Part shown: positions 47,808 to 57,885 of the stretch, one piece after another | Layout: every line of letters starts with the position of its first letter | Position numbering within the stretch: the first letter of the stretch is position 1 | DNA from: Chthoniobacter flavus Ellin428 | GTDB taxonomy: Bacteria > Verrucomicrobiota > Verrucomicrobiia > Chthoniobacterales > Chthoniobacteraceae | Length of the DNA stretch: 64,000 bases | Direction of reading: 5' to 3' | NCBI RefSeq assembly: GCF_000173075.1 | Contig: NZ_ABVL01000003.1 | Span: forward strand, 124,001-188,000 | Notes under the pieces: generated by a model | What the model saw: only the letters and a program-made list of their open reading frames with translations | What the model was told of the DNA's origin: nothing | Databases searched by the model: none | Translations under genes and position numbers: made by a program

Positions 47808-47837
47808 TCACCCGCAGCCCCAAGGAAAACCAACGCC

Positions 47838-49310
47838 ATGATTTCCAATTCACCCCTCCAACGCGATGCCTTCCTCCAGCGCGCAGGCGAGCGCCGGGAG
47901 CCGTGGGACATCGCCGTGATCGGCGGTGGCGCGACCGGCATGGGCATCGCGGTCGATGCCGCGACGCGTGCCTACAGTGTGGTCCTGCTCGAACAGCACG
48001 ACTTCGGCAAAGGCACCTCGAGCCGCTCCACGAAGCTCGTCCATGGCGGCGTCCGCTATCTGCAGCAGGGCAATATTTCCCTCGTGATGGAAGCGCTGAA
48101 GGAGCGCGGGCTCCTGCTGAAAAACGCGCCGCACCTGGTCCGCGACCAGCAGTTCGTCGTGCCGAATTACGAATGGTGGGAGGCGCCATTCTACGGCATC
48201 GGCATGAAGGTCTATGATCTGCTGGCGGGGAAATACGGCTTCGGCCCGTCGCAGATTCTCTCGCGCGAAGAAGTGCTCGCACGCATCCCGACGCTTTCGC
48301 AGGACGGGCTCCGCGGCGGCGTGAAGTATCACGATGGGCAGTTTGACGACGCCCGTCTGCTCATCGATATCGCCAGCACCGCGGCCCAACACGGTGCGTG
48401 TCTGCTCAACTACTGCAAGGTCACCGCGCTGACCAAGGACAACGAGGGCTTCGTCAACGGACTGACCTTTCGAGACGAGGAAAGCGGCGCGTCGCACACC
48501 CTGGCCGCGCGCTGCGTGATCAACGCGACCGGCCCATTCTGCGACGAGATGCGCCGGGTGGACGATCCTTCGACGAAGCCGATCATCGCGCCGAGCCAGG
48601 GCGTGCACCTCACCCTGTCGCGCGAGTTTCTGCCCGGCGACACCGCGATCATGGTGCCGCACACCCGCGATGGGCGGGTGATGTTCGCGATCCCGTGGCA
48701 TGGCCACACCGTCGTCGGCACGACCGACACGCCGATTCCCGTCTCTACGCTCGAGCCCCGCGCGCAGAGCGAAGAGATCGATTTCATCCTCGAGACCGCG
48801 GGCGACTACCTCGCGAAGCGCCCGACGCGTGCCGATGTGCTCAGCGTTTTTACCGGCATCCGTCCGCTGGTCAAGGCGGGCGACGCGTCCAATACCGCTG
48901 CGCTCTCCCGCGATCACACCATTGAGATTTCGTCTTCCGGCATGCTCACGATCGCCGGTGGAAAATGGACGACGTATCGCAACATGGCCGAGGACGCCGT
49001 GGACCACGCGATCGTGCTGGGCAAGCTCGACGAGCGCCCGTGCCTCACGCGCAACCTGCGCATTCACAATCCCGGAAGCCACGACGATTCCGCGGCGTGG
49101 TTCGCGCGGCACGAGATGGCCCGCACCGTCGAGGACGTACTCGCCCGCCGCACGCGGCTCCTCTTCCTTGATGCCCGGGCCGCGCTCGACAAGTCGCCGC
49201 AAGTCGCCCGCGAACTGGCCCAGGAACTCGGCCGCGATGAGGCCTGGCAGCAGGCGCAGCTCGCGAGCTTTCAAGAAACCGCCCGGTGTTTCCTGCCCTC
49301 CTCCCTATGA
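47838..49310 (+). CDS. glpD: FAD-dependent glycerol-3-phosphate dehydrogenase
   Basis: 490 residues. The N-terminal FAD-binding motif [19 protein letters not shown] is followed by the family blocks [45 protein letters not shown] and [19 protein letters not shown]. It oxidises glycerol-3-phosphate to dihydroxyacetone phosphate at the membrane, feeding electrons to quinone. It lies 30 bp after glpK and overlaps glpF at its stop, completing a glycerol catabolic operon. Confidence 0.96.
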   Translation: MISNSPLQRDAFLQRAGERREPWDIAVIGGGATGMGIAVDAATRAYSVVLLEQHDFGKGTSSRSTKLVHGGVRYLQQGNISLVMEALKERGLLLKNAPHLVRDQQFVVPNYEWWEAPFYGIGMKVYDLLAGKYGFGPSQILSREEVLARIPTLSQDGLRGGVKYHDGQFDDARLLIDIASTAAQHGACLLNYCKVTALTKDNEGFVNGLTFRDEESGASHTLAARCVINATGPFCDEMRRVDDPSTKPIIAPSQGVHLTLSREFLPGDTAIMVPHTRDGRVMFAIPWHGHTVVGTTDTPIPVSTLEPRAQSEEIDFILETAGDYLAKRPTRADVLSVFTGIRPLVKAGDASNTAALSRDHTIEISSSGMLTIAGGKWTTYRNMAEDAVDHAIVLGKLDERPCLTRNLRIHNPGSHDDSAAWFARHEMARTVEDVLARRTRLLFLDARAALDKSPQVARELAQELGRDEAWQQAQLASFQETARCFLPSSL

Positions 49311-50056
49311 CACCTTACGTCGCAGAATTCATCGGAACCGCGTTACTGGTCCTCTTCGGCAACGGTGTGGTCGCCAATGTCGTCCTCGCGAAAACGAAGG
49401 GAAACAACGCCGGCTGGATCGTCATTACCGCCGGCTGGGGGCTCGCCGTCTTCATCGGCGCGTTTTGCTCCGCGCCCTACAGCGGCGCGCATTTGAACCC
49501 GGCGGTCACCGTCGCCATGGCGATGGCCGGCAAGCTCGAGCCGGCCAAAGTCGCCGGCTACCTCGCCGCGCAAATGCTCGGCGCGATCGTCGGCGCCACG
49601 TTCGTTTTTTTCCATTACCACGCGCATCTCCGGGTGACCGAGGACAAAGACGCCAAGCTCGCGTGCTTCTGCACGGCGCCAAATATCCGCAGCATCTCGC
49701 AGTCGTTCTTCTGCGAGGTGGTCGGCACCTTTTGCCTCATCCTGCCGATTTTCCTGATGACCGATGTGAAGTTTCAGGTGCCGATCGGCGCGGAGCCCAA
49801 GGACATCGTCGTCGGGCTGGGCAGCCTGGGCCTCGTTCCCGTTGCCATGCTCGTCTTTGCCATCGGCCTCTCGCTCGGCGGCACCACGGGTTACGCCATC
49901 AACCCTGCGCGGGATCTCGGCCCGCGCATCGCCCACGCCTTGCTCCCGGTGCCCGGCAAACGCGACAGCGACTGGGGCTATGCGTGGGTGCCGGTGGTCG
50001 GCCCGCTCCTCGGCGCAGTCCTCGCCGCGGCGGTGCACACCATGCTCATTCGTTAG
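49307..50056 (+). CDS. glpF: aquaglyceroporin/glycerol uptake facilitator
   Basis: 249 residues, six membrane helices and the two NPA boxes of the MIP family: AHLNPAVTVAMA and YAINPARDLGPR, the latter with the Asp typical of glycerol-conducting members (GlpF-like). It lets glycerol diffuse across the inner membrane for GlpK. ATG 49307 overlaps the glpD stop (ATGA). No glpR repressor is present in the window. Confidence 0.95.
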   Translation: MTPYVAEFIGTALLVLFGNGVVANVVLAKTKGNNAGWIVITAGWGLAVFIGAFCSAPYSGAHLNPAVTVAMAMAGKLEPAKVAGYLAAQMLGAIVGATFVFFHYHAHLRVTEDKDAKLACFCTAPNIRSISQSFFCEVVGTFCLILPIFLMTDVKFQVPIGAEPKDIVVGLGSLGLVPVAMLVFAIGLSLGGTTGYAINPARDLGPRIAHALLPVPGKRDSDWGYAWVPVVGPLLGAVLAAAVHTMLIR

Positions 50057-50177
50057 AGTCATCGCTCCAAGAAGCATCCGCTTCGGCGCTCACAGAAGAC
50101 CGTGCGGGCAAATCTCGAAACCCACGATCCGGCACGGGGCGATTGGATGCGCCGGCGCCGGCCTCTCTTCAGCGCAC

Positions 50178-50765
50178 CTAAACCGGACCCAGGGGCAGGA
50201 CCGTCCGGCGCGCCAATTCGTTGAGCACCAGGGCCAATCCCGCATACATGGCGGACAGGCCGCAGATAATGCCTTCGTAGCCGGTGAAATGTTTGAAGCC
50301 GGAACTGACACCCCCGACTTCACCATAAGCCAGGAGGAAGAATAGAATGGTCAACGACAAAAAGACGAATTGCAGGGCACGGTTCAAGTGCAACGTTCCG
50401 ACAAACATGACCCCGGTAAAGACGCCCCAGCAAATGAGGTAGGCGGCCATGGCCTTGTCGTCAGCCGCGCCGATCGCACCGGTTTTGGGCAGAAGCACCA
50501 GTCCCACCAGCGTGAGCCAGAACATGCCGTAGGAAGTGAACGCAGTAGTCCCAAACGTGTTATTCTTTTTCCATTCCATAATCCCGGCGATGACCTGCGC
50601 GAGACCACCGTAGAAAATGCCCATCGCTAAAACCATGCTGTTGAGTTCGTACAGCCCGATGTTGTGCAGATTGAGCAGGACGGTCGTCATCCCGAAAGCG
50701 AGCAGCCCCAACGGACCCGGATTGGCCGTCGTGTCCTTCATTTGAATCGAGTTTGGTTCGGTCAT
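50178..50765 (-). CDS. acetate/succinate transporter, SatP/GPR1/FUN34/YaaH family
   Basis: 195 residues with six hydrophobic segments and the family start [18 protein letters not shown] (NPAPLGL-type motif), [21 protein letters not shown] and [15 protein letters not shown]. The family takes up acetate and related short acids with protons. It converges with the glp operon; a connection with carbon overflow is possible but not shown. Confidence 0.92.
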   Translation of the reverse strand: MTEPNSIQMKDTTANPGPLGLLAFGMTTVLLNLHNIGLYELNSMVLAMGIFYGGLAQVIAGIMEWKKNNTFGTTAFTSYGMFWLTLVGLVLLPKTGAIGAADDKAMAAYLICWGVFTGVMFVGTLHLNRALQFVFLSLTILFFLLAYGEVGGVSSGFKHFTGYEGIICGLSAMYAGLALVLNELARRTVLPLGPV

Positions 50766-51108
50766 ATGAGTTGTTGTTTACTAGGGATTCCGAGTTCGGC
50801 AGGCAAGGTGAACGATTCGTAACCGAGCAATTGGGCCGAGGCATCTGACCGAACGACCAGCGAAAGCATAACTATCACTGCGAATGCCCAGGGCGCGCGG
50901 TTCATCCCACAAGCCGGTCAGAACCGTTGGGAAAAGGCAATCCTCAAATGCACCACTTTGAACACGAGTGGAAACGCGTGAACGCGAGGGACGAGTCTTC
51001 ATGGTGGAAAGAGCAAGTCCAACGACGCCCGAAGCGACCGCCCGCAAAGCATGGAGCCGCCTTCTCTTGCTCTACATCGAGTGCGGGGCCTTGTCGCCGC
51101 TCTTTCCC
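50766..51108. other. intergenic before the sulfatase; no gene seen
   Basis: This gap lies between the starts of the transporter and the end of the sulfatase. It contains short plus-strand frames (50927, 50968) without any recognisable motif, and no palindrome stands out. Confidence 0.35.
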
Positions 51109-52661
51109 TTAAGGAGCGTTGTTGTGCTGCGTGAAGGCTTGATGGAGTTGCTTTGACAAGGACTCGACGAGAGCTGCGTTCTCGGGCCGTCCGGCGAGAT
51201 TTGCGGCCTCATGCGGATCGGCTTCTTCATCGTAGAGTTCACGGGCCAGTGGTTTGCCGCTGCTTTGACTCTGCCACTCGGTGTAGCGATACCGGTCCGT
51301 CCGCAGGCTGCGGCCCATCGCATTTTTGCGCGGAAACTGGCTCAAGGCTGCTTTGAAAAGGTCGCGGTCCGGTGCATCCATGAGCGAGGCAAAGCTTTGG
51401 CCTTCCAAGTGTGCGGGCTTCGGCAGATGAGCGAGGTCGCAGAGCGTGGGATAGAGGCCGACGAGTTCCACGAGGGCGCGGCTTTTTCCGCCCGGGGCTT
51501 TCATTCCCGGCACGCGGATGATGAGGGGGATGCGGGTGGCCACCTCGAAGTTGGTGGCTTTGCACCACTGGCCAAGGTCACCGAGATGGAATCCATTGTC
51601 GCCGGTGACAACGACGATGGTGTTTTCGCTGAGCCCGAGGCGGTCGAGTTCTTCGAGCACGCGCCCTACCTGGGCATCCACATAGCTGGCGCAGGCGAAG
51701 TAGCCATGCACGAGGCGGCGGGCCAGCGGCTCCGGCAGCGGGCCGCTGGCGGGCACTTCGCGATACTGCGTGCGCAACTCGGTGGAGTCGTTTACCGCGA
51801 GAGCCGGCGTGGTGGAGGGCAAGGTGCTGACGGGAGCGCACGGCAGCGTGGCCGGGTCGTAGAGATCGAAATATTTCTTCGGCGCGACAAAGGGTAGGTG
51901 CGGGCGCACGAATCCGACCCCCAGAAAAAACGGACGGTCCTTGACCTGTCGCAGGACCGAGATTGCCTTGTCGGCGAGTTGTCCGTCGCCCAGTTCATTA
52001 TCTGCCACATCCAGCGATTCCACGGGCAGGCCGCGCCGTATCTCTTCCGGCACATTGAGAAACGGATCTGGCTGCCCTGCCGCCGCCGCTTCGTCCTGCA
52101 TTTTTTTACGAGTGCCCGTCCAGCCCGTGTGCGGCATTCAAAAGGCGTGTTGGGCGGCCAATAATGCGGCTCTGACCAGCATGCTGGAATCTCCCAGCCG
52201 CTGTGCTCAATCTTCCCGAGGCCGACGCAGTAGTAGCCATTCGCCCTGAAGTATGCGGGCAGAAACGGAATGTCCGCGAGCTGGTCGCGCACGTCCTTAT
52301 TCGTCCAGATCCCGCGCGTATCCGGCCTGCACCCGCTGAGCATGCTGTTGCGCGATGACATGCAGATGGCCTCCTGGCAATACGCCCGCTGAAAGAGCAC
52401 ACCTTGAGACGCCAGTCGGTCGATGTTCGGCGTCTTTATCTCCGGAATGCCATAGCAACCCAGCTCCGGGCGAAGATCGTCTGCGATGATGAAGAGGACA
52501 TTGGGCCTCTTCTGCGCCGCGTGCGCCGCGTTTCCGCAGATGATGGCAAAGACCAAGACGAGGCGTTGGAGAGGAAGCACAAGGTGCATAGGCCGAGCGA
52601 GACTGTGAAGGGAAGGGAGTGCGATGCGGGGCTTCATGGCGGGGGTGAGTTCAGCGAACAT
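51109..52661 (-). pseudogene. iduronate-2-sulfatase-like sulfatase, one frameshift
   Basis: A secreted sulfatase that removes sulfate esters from polysaccharide. The 5' frame (from ATG 52661) has a signal (LQRLVLVFAIICGNAAHA), the metal motif NVLFIIADDLRPELG and the formylglycine signature CMSSRNSMLSG, in which Cys is converted to formylglycine. It then shifts at about 52101-52107 (a T run on the plus strand); adding one base joins it to the 3' frame, beginning KKMQDEAAAAGQPD and including VGFVRPHLPFVAPKK and NTIVVVTGDNGFHLGDLGQW. The homopolymer location suggests a sequencing error. It is likely active if repaired. Confidence 0.85.
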
Positions 52662-52721
52662 TCTTTAGTTGGCTCAAAACATCAACCGACTCGCGCTCTG
52701 GAAAAGGGAGCCTAACTGGAT

Positions 52722-53101
52722 TGCGTTCGACCGCCCCGCGCGGAAGCGCCTTGTCGCTTTGCTGGAGGCGGATACTGCGGGTCCTACGGAAATGCGGGGA
52801 CAATTCGCTGCGGGATCGCCTTAACGGGATTGGCCCCATGTTGCCGTAGGCCCTGCGTCTTCCGCCTCCGGCGGTTTGGAGTGACGCTTCGCGTTACGCA
52901 GTCGAACTGCGTTCGACCGCCCCACGCGGAGCGCCTTGTCGCTTTGCTGGAGGCGGATACTGCGGGTCCTACGGAAATGCGGGGACAATTCGCTGCGGGA
53001 TCGCCTTAACGGGATTGGCCCCATGTTGCCGTAGGCCCTGCATTTTCCGCCTCCGGCGGTTTGGAGTGACGCTTCGCGTTACGCAGTCGAACTGCGTTCG
53101 A
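52722..53101. repeat. tandem 185-bp direct repeat, two copies plus a stub
   Basis: Copy 1 (52722-52907) and copy 2 (52908-53092) are nearly identical and begin tgcgttcgaccgcccc; a third copy is cut after about nine bases (53093-53101). Each contains ctggaggcggatactgcgg and the palindrome-prone ccgcctccggcggtttggag. It lies between the sulfatase start and the recombinase element. The unit is too long and too few-copied to be a CRISPR. Confidence 0.85.
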
Positions 53102-53119
53102 ATTCGCCCTGACAGGCGA

Positions 53120-53140
53120 TCGCCAGCTGGAAGCTGGCGA
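53120..53140. repeat. short palindrome tcgccagc/gctggcga
   Basis: Perfect 8-bp arms around 5 bases, directly after the tandem repeat. The motif type (repeat of gcgacttccagtcgcc kind) recurs in the nested palindromes elsewhere in the window, though not with identical sequence. Confidence 0.65.
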
Positions 53141-53238
53141 CCCTAACGGGATTCGAATCTTCGAATTCGCACCCAAGGCAGAACCGGAGTTCTGCTTTAA
53201 GTGCTTCATAATTAACTGTTTCTGATTTTGGTGTTTTT

Positions 53239-53335
53239 GAGCCTCCGGCAAGCTGGGGCAAGCCGGAGCACGCCCACATTCATGCTTTTTCATGCCTCCG
53301 GCAAGAATTCCCGAGGGTGCATCAGGGCGCAGTTG
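53239..53335. repeat. left direct repeat of the recombinase unit
   Basis: Begins gagcctccggcaagctgggg and runs through cattcatgctttttcatgcc to cccgagggtgcatcaggg. It aligns with 57628-57720 in the same orientation at about 80% with one 1-bp gap. It contains an internal ctccggc...gccggag hairpin and ends within the first codons of the DUF6431 gene. Confidence 0.75.
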
Positions 53336-53937
53336 AGAAACCAACGGGTGTGCTGGACGAACTTGACGATTTCCTCTACCAGCACGCTTTGCAAATTATC
53401 GTCCGGGTGAAGTGGACGCCAGAGGACTATCTTGTCGCGCAAAGGCATTACAGCATGTCGCGACCCCTTCACTGTCCCAATTGTTCGGCGGCAAAGTCGC
53501 TCGTTGCCTTGGGATATTACGAGCGTTGGTTGTCGGGCACCGGTCGCGGGGATCTGCGGCTTCCAGTGCGGCGGTTTCGTTGCCGCGCATGTAGTCGCAC
53601 GGTCAGTCTGCTGCCGGACTTTGCCCAGCCGTATCGGCTTGTCCGCAACGAGGCCATTGAACGCTATTTCAGCGGTGAGTCGGAGCCTATTGGGGCGCGG
53701 CGCCACGTTTTGCTCATGCGCTGCTATTGGCGCAGGTTCACAACTTGGCTGCCAAACCTGAGCCGCGCTGTCGGTGAGGATTTCGGCCGCGCGCCGCCGG
53801 CATCGGAACCGCGGAAGTGGTGGGTGTTCCTGATGGACGCGACGGGTGACTTGACGCGAGCGACCGGTCGGCTGGTTGAACACGTGCGAGTCACGGTCTT
53901 TGGCAGGTATCAGTGTCATCAGCCGAGACCTTCGTAG
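53317..53937 (+). CDS. DUF6431 zinc-ribbon protein of the recombinase unit
   Basis: 206 residues from GTG 53317; an ATG at 53455 is the alternative start just before the core. The core reads CPNCSAAKSLVALGYYERWL, then RRFRCRACSRTVSLLP, a CxxC...CxxC zinc ribbon of the DUF6431 type. Members are found next to recombinases and transposases in several phyla and are thought to help DNA recognition, which is inference. The GTG lies inside the left direct repeat. The last 25 residues look less conserved and may extend by frameshift. Confidence 0.72.
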   Translation: MHQGAVEKPTGVLDELDDFLYQHALQIIVRVKWTPEDYLVAQRHYSMSRPLHCPNCSAAKSLVALGYYERWLSGTGRGDLRLPVRRFRCRACSRTVSLLPDFAQPYRLVRNEAIERYFSGESEPIGARRHVLLMRCYWRRFTTWLPNLSRAVGEDFGRAPPASEPRKWWVFLMDATGDLTRATGRLVEHVRVTVFGRYQCHQPRPS

Positions 53938-54318
53938 ATGTCCACACACCTCAATGATTTCCCTCCGCATGGAGCAGTGTAACGGTCCCAAGCGTGACCC
54001 ATGCACCGTCGCTCAAAAGACTTTCATGAACTTTTCGCCGCTCTCATGGCTTCCGGGCCGACCTGGATTGCGGCGGATGCCGTTCTTCTGAACCCGCGGT
54101 GCCTCTCGATACCAAGGGCTTCGTGGGAGGTGTGCCCGAAACACCGAAACATCCGTCGTGAATTCCAGCGGGTGCGAAGCCGCCGGGCTCGGCTCCGGAG
54201 GCTTGGCAAAGGATTTTGTTCTTTTAGGCCGACGCCGCCACGCAGGCCCTCCGTCGCGGAGGTTATCGCTCCTCGATCTTCCGGCGGAGGGTTCTGCAGC
54301 GCCGTCATCGTCATCCTC
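53938..54318. other. 380 bp between DUF6431 and recombinase genes; no gene recognised
   Basis: Several frames are open but short and unlike known families. The stretch may include the recombinase promoter. The longest upstream frame joined to the recombinase (from 54001) lacks recombinase homology before ATG 54319. Confidence 0.35.
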
Positions 54319-55869
54319 ATGAAACCCGACAACAATCCCCAGGAGGGCAAGATACGAGCGGCGGCTTATGTCCGCATGTCCACGGAGCATCAGCAGTATT
54401 CTACCCACAACCAGCGCGACGTCCTTGACGAGTACGCAACCAAGCGCGGGATGGAGATCGTTGATCTCTACTCCGACGAGGGAAAGAGCGGGCTCAACAT
54501 CCAGGGCCGGGATTCGCTGGCGCAGTTGATCGCCGACGTGCAGGAGGGACGCGCGCAGTTTTCGTGCATCCTGGTCTATGACGTCAGTCGGTGGGGTCGC
54601 TTTCAGGATGCCGACGAGAGCGCGTACTACGAATACATCTGCAAACGCGCCGGGATCGCGGTTCACTACTGCGCGGAACAGTTTGAAAACGATGGCAGTC
54701 CAGTGGCGACAATCGTGAAGGGTGTGAAGCGGGCGATGGCAGGTGAATACAGCCGCGAGCTTTCATCCAAAGTGTTCCAAGGCGCCTGCCGGCTCGTGGA
54801 GATGGGTTACCGGCAGGGTGGCACGGCCGGCTTCGGGCTGCGTCGGATGCTCATCGATCAAAGCGGCAACCAGAAGGGAATGCTCAAACTTGGTGAGCAA
54901 AAGAGCATCCAGACCGACCGTGTGATCCTGGTGCCGGGTCCGGACGATGAAGTCACCACCGTGCGCTGGATGTATGACGCGTTCGTGAATGAGGAAAAGA
55001 TCGAACGGGAGATCGCCGAGATTCTCAACAATCGCGGAATTCTCACCGACTTCGGCCGCAAATGGACGCGGGGCACGGTGCACGCCGTTTTGACCAACGA
55101 AAAATACATCGGCAACAACCTCTACTACCGCACCTCATTCAAGCTGAAGAAGGAGCATGTGGTGAATCCCCCCGAACGATGGATTCGCGCCGACGGAGCA
55201 TTCCAAGCCATCATCGAGCCGACGCAGTTCTTCACCGTGCAGGGCATCATCCTGGCGCGCAGCCGCCGCTTTACCGATGAGGAGATGCTGGAGAAGCTCC
55301 GCGCGGTTTTGAGCAAGCACGGGCAAATCTCGGGGCTGCTCATCGACGAGGAGGAGGATGCTCCTTCCAGCTCTGCGTTTCGGCACCGTTTTGGCAGTTT
55401 GGTCCGCGCCTACCGTCTCATCGGCTACACACCTGAGATCGATTATAGCTTCCTTGAGATCAACCGTGCGCTCCGGGAGCGGCACGCAAGCGTGCTGGCC
55501 GAGGTTGTCACCAAGCTGCGCGAGCTTGGCGCAGTGCTGCTCCAGGACGAGGACACCGGCCTGCTCACGCTCGACGGCGCGCTGACGGTCTCCATCGTAA
55601 TTGCCCGGCATCGGGCAACGGATGCGGGGTTCTCGAGATGGATCGTCCGATTCGACACTGCGTTGATGACGGACATCACCATCGCTGTGCGGATGGCACC
55701 AGGGAATTCGGAGATCAAAGACTTTTACCTTTTGCCCGCGCTGGACATGACGGAAAGCAACGTTCGTCTGGCCGAGCACAACGGCATCTGGCTGGACGCC
55801 TATCGGTTCGATTCTCTGGATTTCTTTTACGGCATGGCCCGTCGCTGCCGAGTGGAGGAACTTTCATGA
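54319..55869 (+). CDS. large serine recombinase (resolvase/invertase family)
   Basis: 516 residues from ATG 54319. The catalytic N-terminal domain has the nucleophile Ser in AAAYVRMSTEHQQYS, then SDEGKSGLNIQGRDSLAQL and ILVYDVSRWGRFQDADES, where Arg residues of the active site lie. A recombinase DNA-binding domain follows (EIAEILNNRGILTDFGRKWTRG, then VLTNEKYIGNN), and a C-terminal region ends in an acidic helix. Such enzymes integrate or excise mobile DNA at attachment sites. Its stop overlaps the ParB-domain gene, so the recombinase and partition-like genes are made together. Confidence 0.9.
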   Translation: MKPDNNPQEGKIRAAAYVRMSTEHQQYSTHNQRDVLDEYATKRGMEIVDLYSDEGKSGLNIQGRDSLAQLIADVQEGRAQFSCILVYDVSRWGRFQDADESAYYEYICKRAGIAVHYCAEQFENDGSPVATIVKGVKRAMAGEYSRELSSKVFQGACRLVEMGYRQGGTAGFGLRRMLIDQSGNQKGMLKLGEQKSIQTDRVILVPGPDDEVTTVRWMYDAFVNEEKIEREIAEILNNRGILTDFGRKWTRGTVHAVLTNEKYIGNNLYYRTSFKLKKEHVVNPPERWIRADGAFQAIIEPTQFFTVQGIILARSRRFTDEEMLEKLRAVLSKHGQISGLLIDEEEDAPSSSAFRHRFGSLVRAYRLIGYTPEIDYSFLEINRALRERHASVLAEVVTKLRELGAVLLQDEDTGLLTLDGALTVSIVIARHRATDAGFSRWIVRFDTALMTDITIAVRMAPGNSEIKDFYLLPALDMTESNVRLAEHNGIWLDAYRFDSLDFFYGMARRCRVEELS

Positions 55870-56765
55870 AACCAAAAGACGAAAATCATGTACAGATGAT
55901 CCCGATCGAGAGCATTCGGATCATCAATTCGCGGGAACGCGACCGCGTGAAACACGATCAAATCAGGGAAAGCATCGCGAAGGTCGGCTTGAAGAAGCCG
56001 ATTCAAGTCAGCCGCCGGAGTGAAACGGACGAAGCCGGATATGACCTCGTCTATGGCGAGGGTCGTTTGAAGGCGTTCATTGCGTTGGGTGCGAAGGAAA
56101 TCCCGGCCATCGTGGTTGATTTGCCGAAGGACGAGCGCCTGCTGCGGAGTCTCGTGGAGAATATGGCGCGCCGTCATCACAATCCTATCGCCCTGGTACG
56201 CGAGATCGAACGGCTGCAGGGGCTCGGCCACACCCCCCAAGCCATCAGCAAAAAGATTGGTGTGGCCGACAGTTTCGTTTACCAGTTGCTCAAACTAGTC
56301 CGGGCGGGAGAAGAGCGTTTGGTGAACGCGGCACTCACCGGGAAGGTGCCCATCAGTGTCGCAATCGACATCTCGAACACTGACAGCCCGGAAGCCCAGC
56401 GTGAATTGCTAAAGGCGTACGAGACCAAGAAACTCACGCTTTCATCCCTGCGAGTAGTCAAACGACTGATTGAGCAGCGGCGCATCTTCGGAAAATCGCG
56501 CGGCACCGGCCCGCGCGGCACGGGACAGTCACCGAGCGCCGATACCTTTGTGAACGCATATCGCCGCGAGACGGAACGCCAGCGAACACTCGTCAAGAAA
56601 GCCGCCCTCGCCGAAGAACGCCTGCTGTTCATTATCACCGCGTTGAAATCACTCCTCGAGGACGAAGATTTTACCACCCTGCTTCGCGCGGAAGACCTGG
56701 ACACCATGCCCGAGTATCTCGCCGAGCGCATCAAAAAGAACACCAACCGTGAGCGCGCCGCCTAA
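55866..56765 (+). CDS. ParB N-terminal-domain protein
   Basis: 299 residues, starting at ATG 55866 inside the recombinase stop (ATGA). It has the ParB/Srx-type N-terminal fold: IPIESIRIINSRERDRVKHDQ, YDLVYGEGRLKAFIALGAKE, and LVENMARRHHNPIALVREIE (cf. the ParB ENLQR box), then a HTH region (GHTPQAISKKIGVADSFVYQLLKL). The C-terminal part is helical. ParB proteins bind partition sites, often with CTPase activity, but here the usual ParA is absent. It may regulate the recombinase or mark the element. Confidence 0.85.
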   Translation: MKPKDENHVQMIPIESIRIINSRERDRVKHDQIRESIAKVGLKKPIQVSRRSETDEAGYDLVYGEGRLKAFIALGAKEIPAIVVDLPKDERLLRSLVENMARRHHNPIALVREIERLQGLGHTPQAISKKIGVADSFVYQLLKLVRAGEERLVNAALTGKVPISVAIDISNTDSPEAQRELLKAYETKKLTLSSLRVVKRLIEQRRIFGKSRGTGPRGTGQSPSADTFVNAYRRETERQRTLVKKAALAEERLLFIITALKSLLEDEDFTTLLRAEDLDTMPEYLAERIKKNTNRERAA

Positions 56766-57627
56766 ACCGTCTTTCGATCCTCGTGGAATCATCCTGCCTC
56801 TGGAGAAGCTCCTGCCGGTGCGACAGATCAAGGATTGCGAAAAGAATCTCATTACCTTCCGCACCATCCTCGCATCGTTGCGCGCGGTCGGTTTGCTTGA
56901 ACCGCTCGTTGTTCATCCGCAGAAGGGCAGCGACCTTTACACATTGCTTGATGGTAACTTGCGCTACCACGCCCTAAAGGAACTCGGTAAGAAGGACGCG
57001 CAGTGCATCGTTGCCAACGATGACGAATGCTACACCTACAACTATCATGTGAATCGGCTCGCGCCGATCCAGGCCCACAAGATGATCATGCGCGCGGTTA
57101 AAAACGGTGTTGCGCCTGAGCGGATTGCCGAAGCGCTCAACGTCCGCCTGCAACTCGTTGAATCCAATATGAACCTCCTCGTCGGGATTCATCCCGACGT
57201 CGTCGAACTGCTAAAAGACAAACAGATCCCCGCCTCCGTCTTCTACACCCTGAAAAAGGTGACGCCGCTCCGGCAGATCGAAATGGCTGAGCTGATGACG
57301 AGCGCGAACAATTTCACCAGGGGATACGCCCAGGCGCTGCTCACCGGCACGCTCAAGGAAGATCTCGTAAATCCGGACGAGCCGAAAAAGGCGAAGGGCA
57401 TGACACCCGAGGAACTCGCCCGCCTGGAGCAGGAGATGGCGATCGTGTCCCGGGATTTCAAAGCCGTGGAGGCGACCTACGGCGAAACCGTGCTCCACCT
57501 TACGCTTGCGAGGAACTACGTCGCCAGTCTACTCGGCAACGCCAAGGTCTCTCGCTTTCTCTCCTCCCGCAGTGATTACTTCGCTGAATTTCAGCGCCTC
57601 GTTGCGTCGGAGAAGCTGTCGGCGTAA
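56749..57627 (+). CDS. RepB-like plasmid partition protein
   Basis: 292 residues from GTG 56749, overlapping the previous gene by 17 bases. The N-terminal half resembles ParB/RepB (LLPVRQIKDCEKNLITFRTI, then LYTLLDGNLRYHALKELGKK), with a RepB-type C-terminal domain (VVELLKDKQIPASVFYTLKKV, then FTRGYAQALLTGTLKEDL). Together with the preceding ParB-like protein it makes a two-protein partition-like pair without a ParA ATPase. The right direct repeat begins one base after the stop. Confidence 0.82.
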   Translation: MSAPPKPSFDPRGIILPLEKLLPVRQIKDCEKNLITFRTILASLRAVGLLEPLVVHPQKGSDLYTLLDGNLRYHALKELGKKDAQCIVANDDECYTYNYHVNRLAPIQAHKMIMRAVKNGVAPERIAEALNVRLQLVESNMNLLVGIHPDVVELLKDKQIPASVFYTLKKVTPLRQIEMAELMTSANNFTRGYAQALLTGTLKEDLVNPDEPKKAKGMTPEELARLEQEMAIVSRDFKAVEATYGETVLHLTLARNYVASLLGNAKVSRFLSSRSDYFAEFQRLVASEKLSA

Positions 57628-57722
57628 GAGCCTCCGAAAAGCTGGGGCGAGCCGAAGCACGCCACATTCATGCCTTTTCATGCCTTGAGCAGGAACTCCC
57701 GAGGGCGCGTCGGGGTGCGGTG
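57628..57722. repeat. right direct repeat of the recombinase unit
   Basis: Begins gagcctccgaaaagctgggg and continues catgccttttcatgcc to cccgagggcgcgtcgggg. Same orientation as 53239-53335. It starts immediately after the RepB-like gene, so the repeats bracket the genes exactly. Confidence 0.75.
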
Positions 57723-57885
57723 GTGATTGCGCGCGACCGTTTCCTTGCTGCGTCAGCACACCGCCTCAAGAGGGCGATCTTGCACTTGCTGCTAACTTCC
57801 ACTCTTTGAGGAGAATGTTCACAAGGGAAAGGGGACGCTTCCTTTTCGGAAGCCGCAGTGCGCTTTGACAGCGCGGACAGGGACG

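Larger units (their letters stand above)
53239..57722. mobile_element. putative integrative unit: DUF6431 protein, serine recombinase, two ParB-like proteins
   Basis: A 4.4-kb block is bounded by imperfect direct repeats of about 90 bp at 53239-53335 and 57628-57722. Inside, on one strand and mostly overlapping, lie a DUF6431 gene, a large serine recombinase, a ParB-domain protein and a RepB-like partition protein. No replication initiator or transfer gene is present. The element could move or excise by the recombinase, with the repeats as attachment or end sequences, and be maintained by the partition-like proteins. This assembly is inferred from layout; no excised form is visible. Confidence 0.6.

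Noticed and set aside
52722..53101. CRISPR array
   Set aside because: The repeat unit is 185 bp with two copies and no spacers; no cas gene is nearby.
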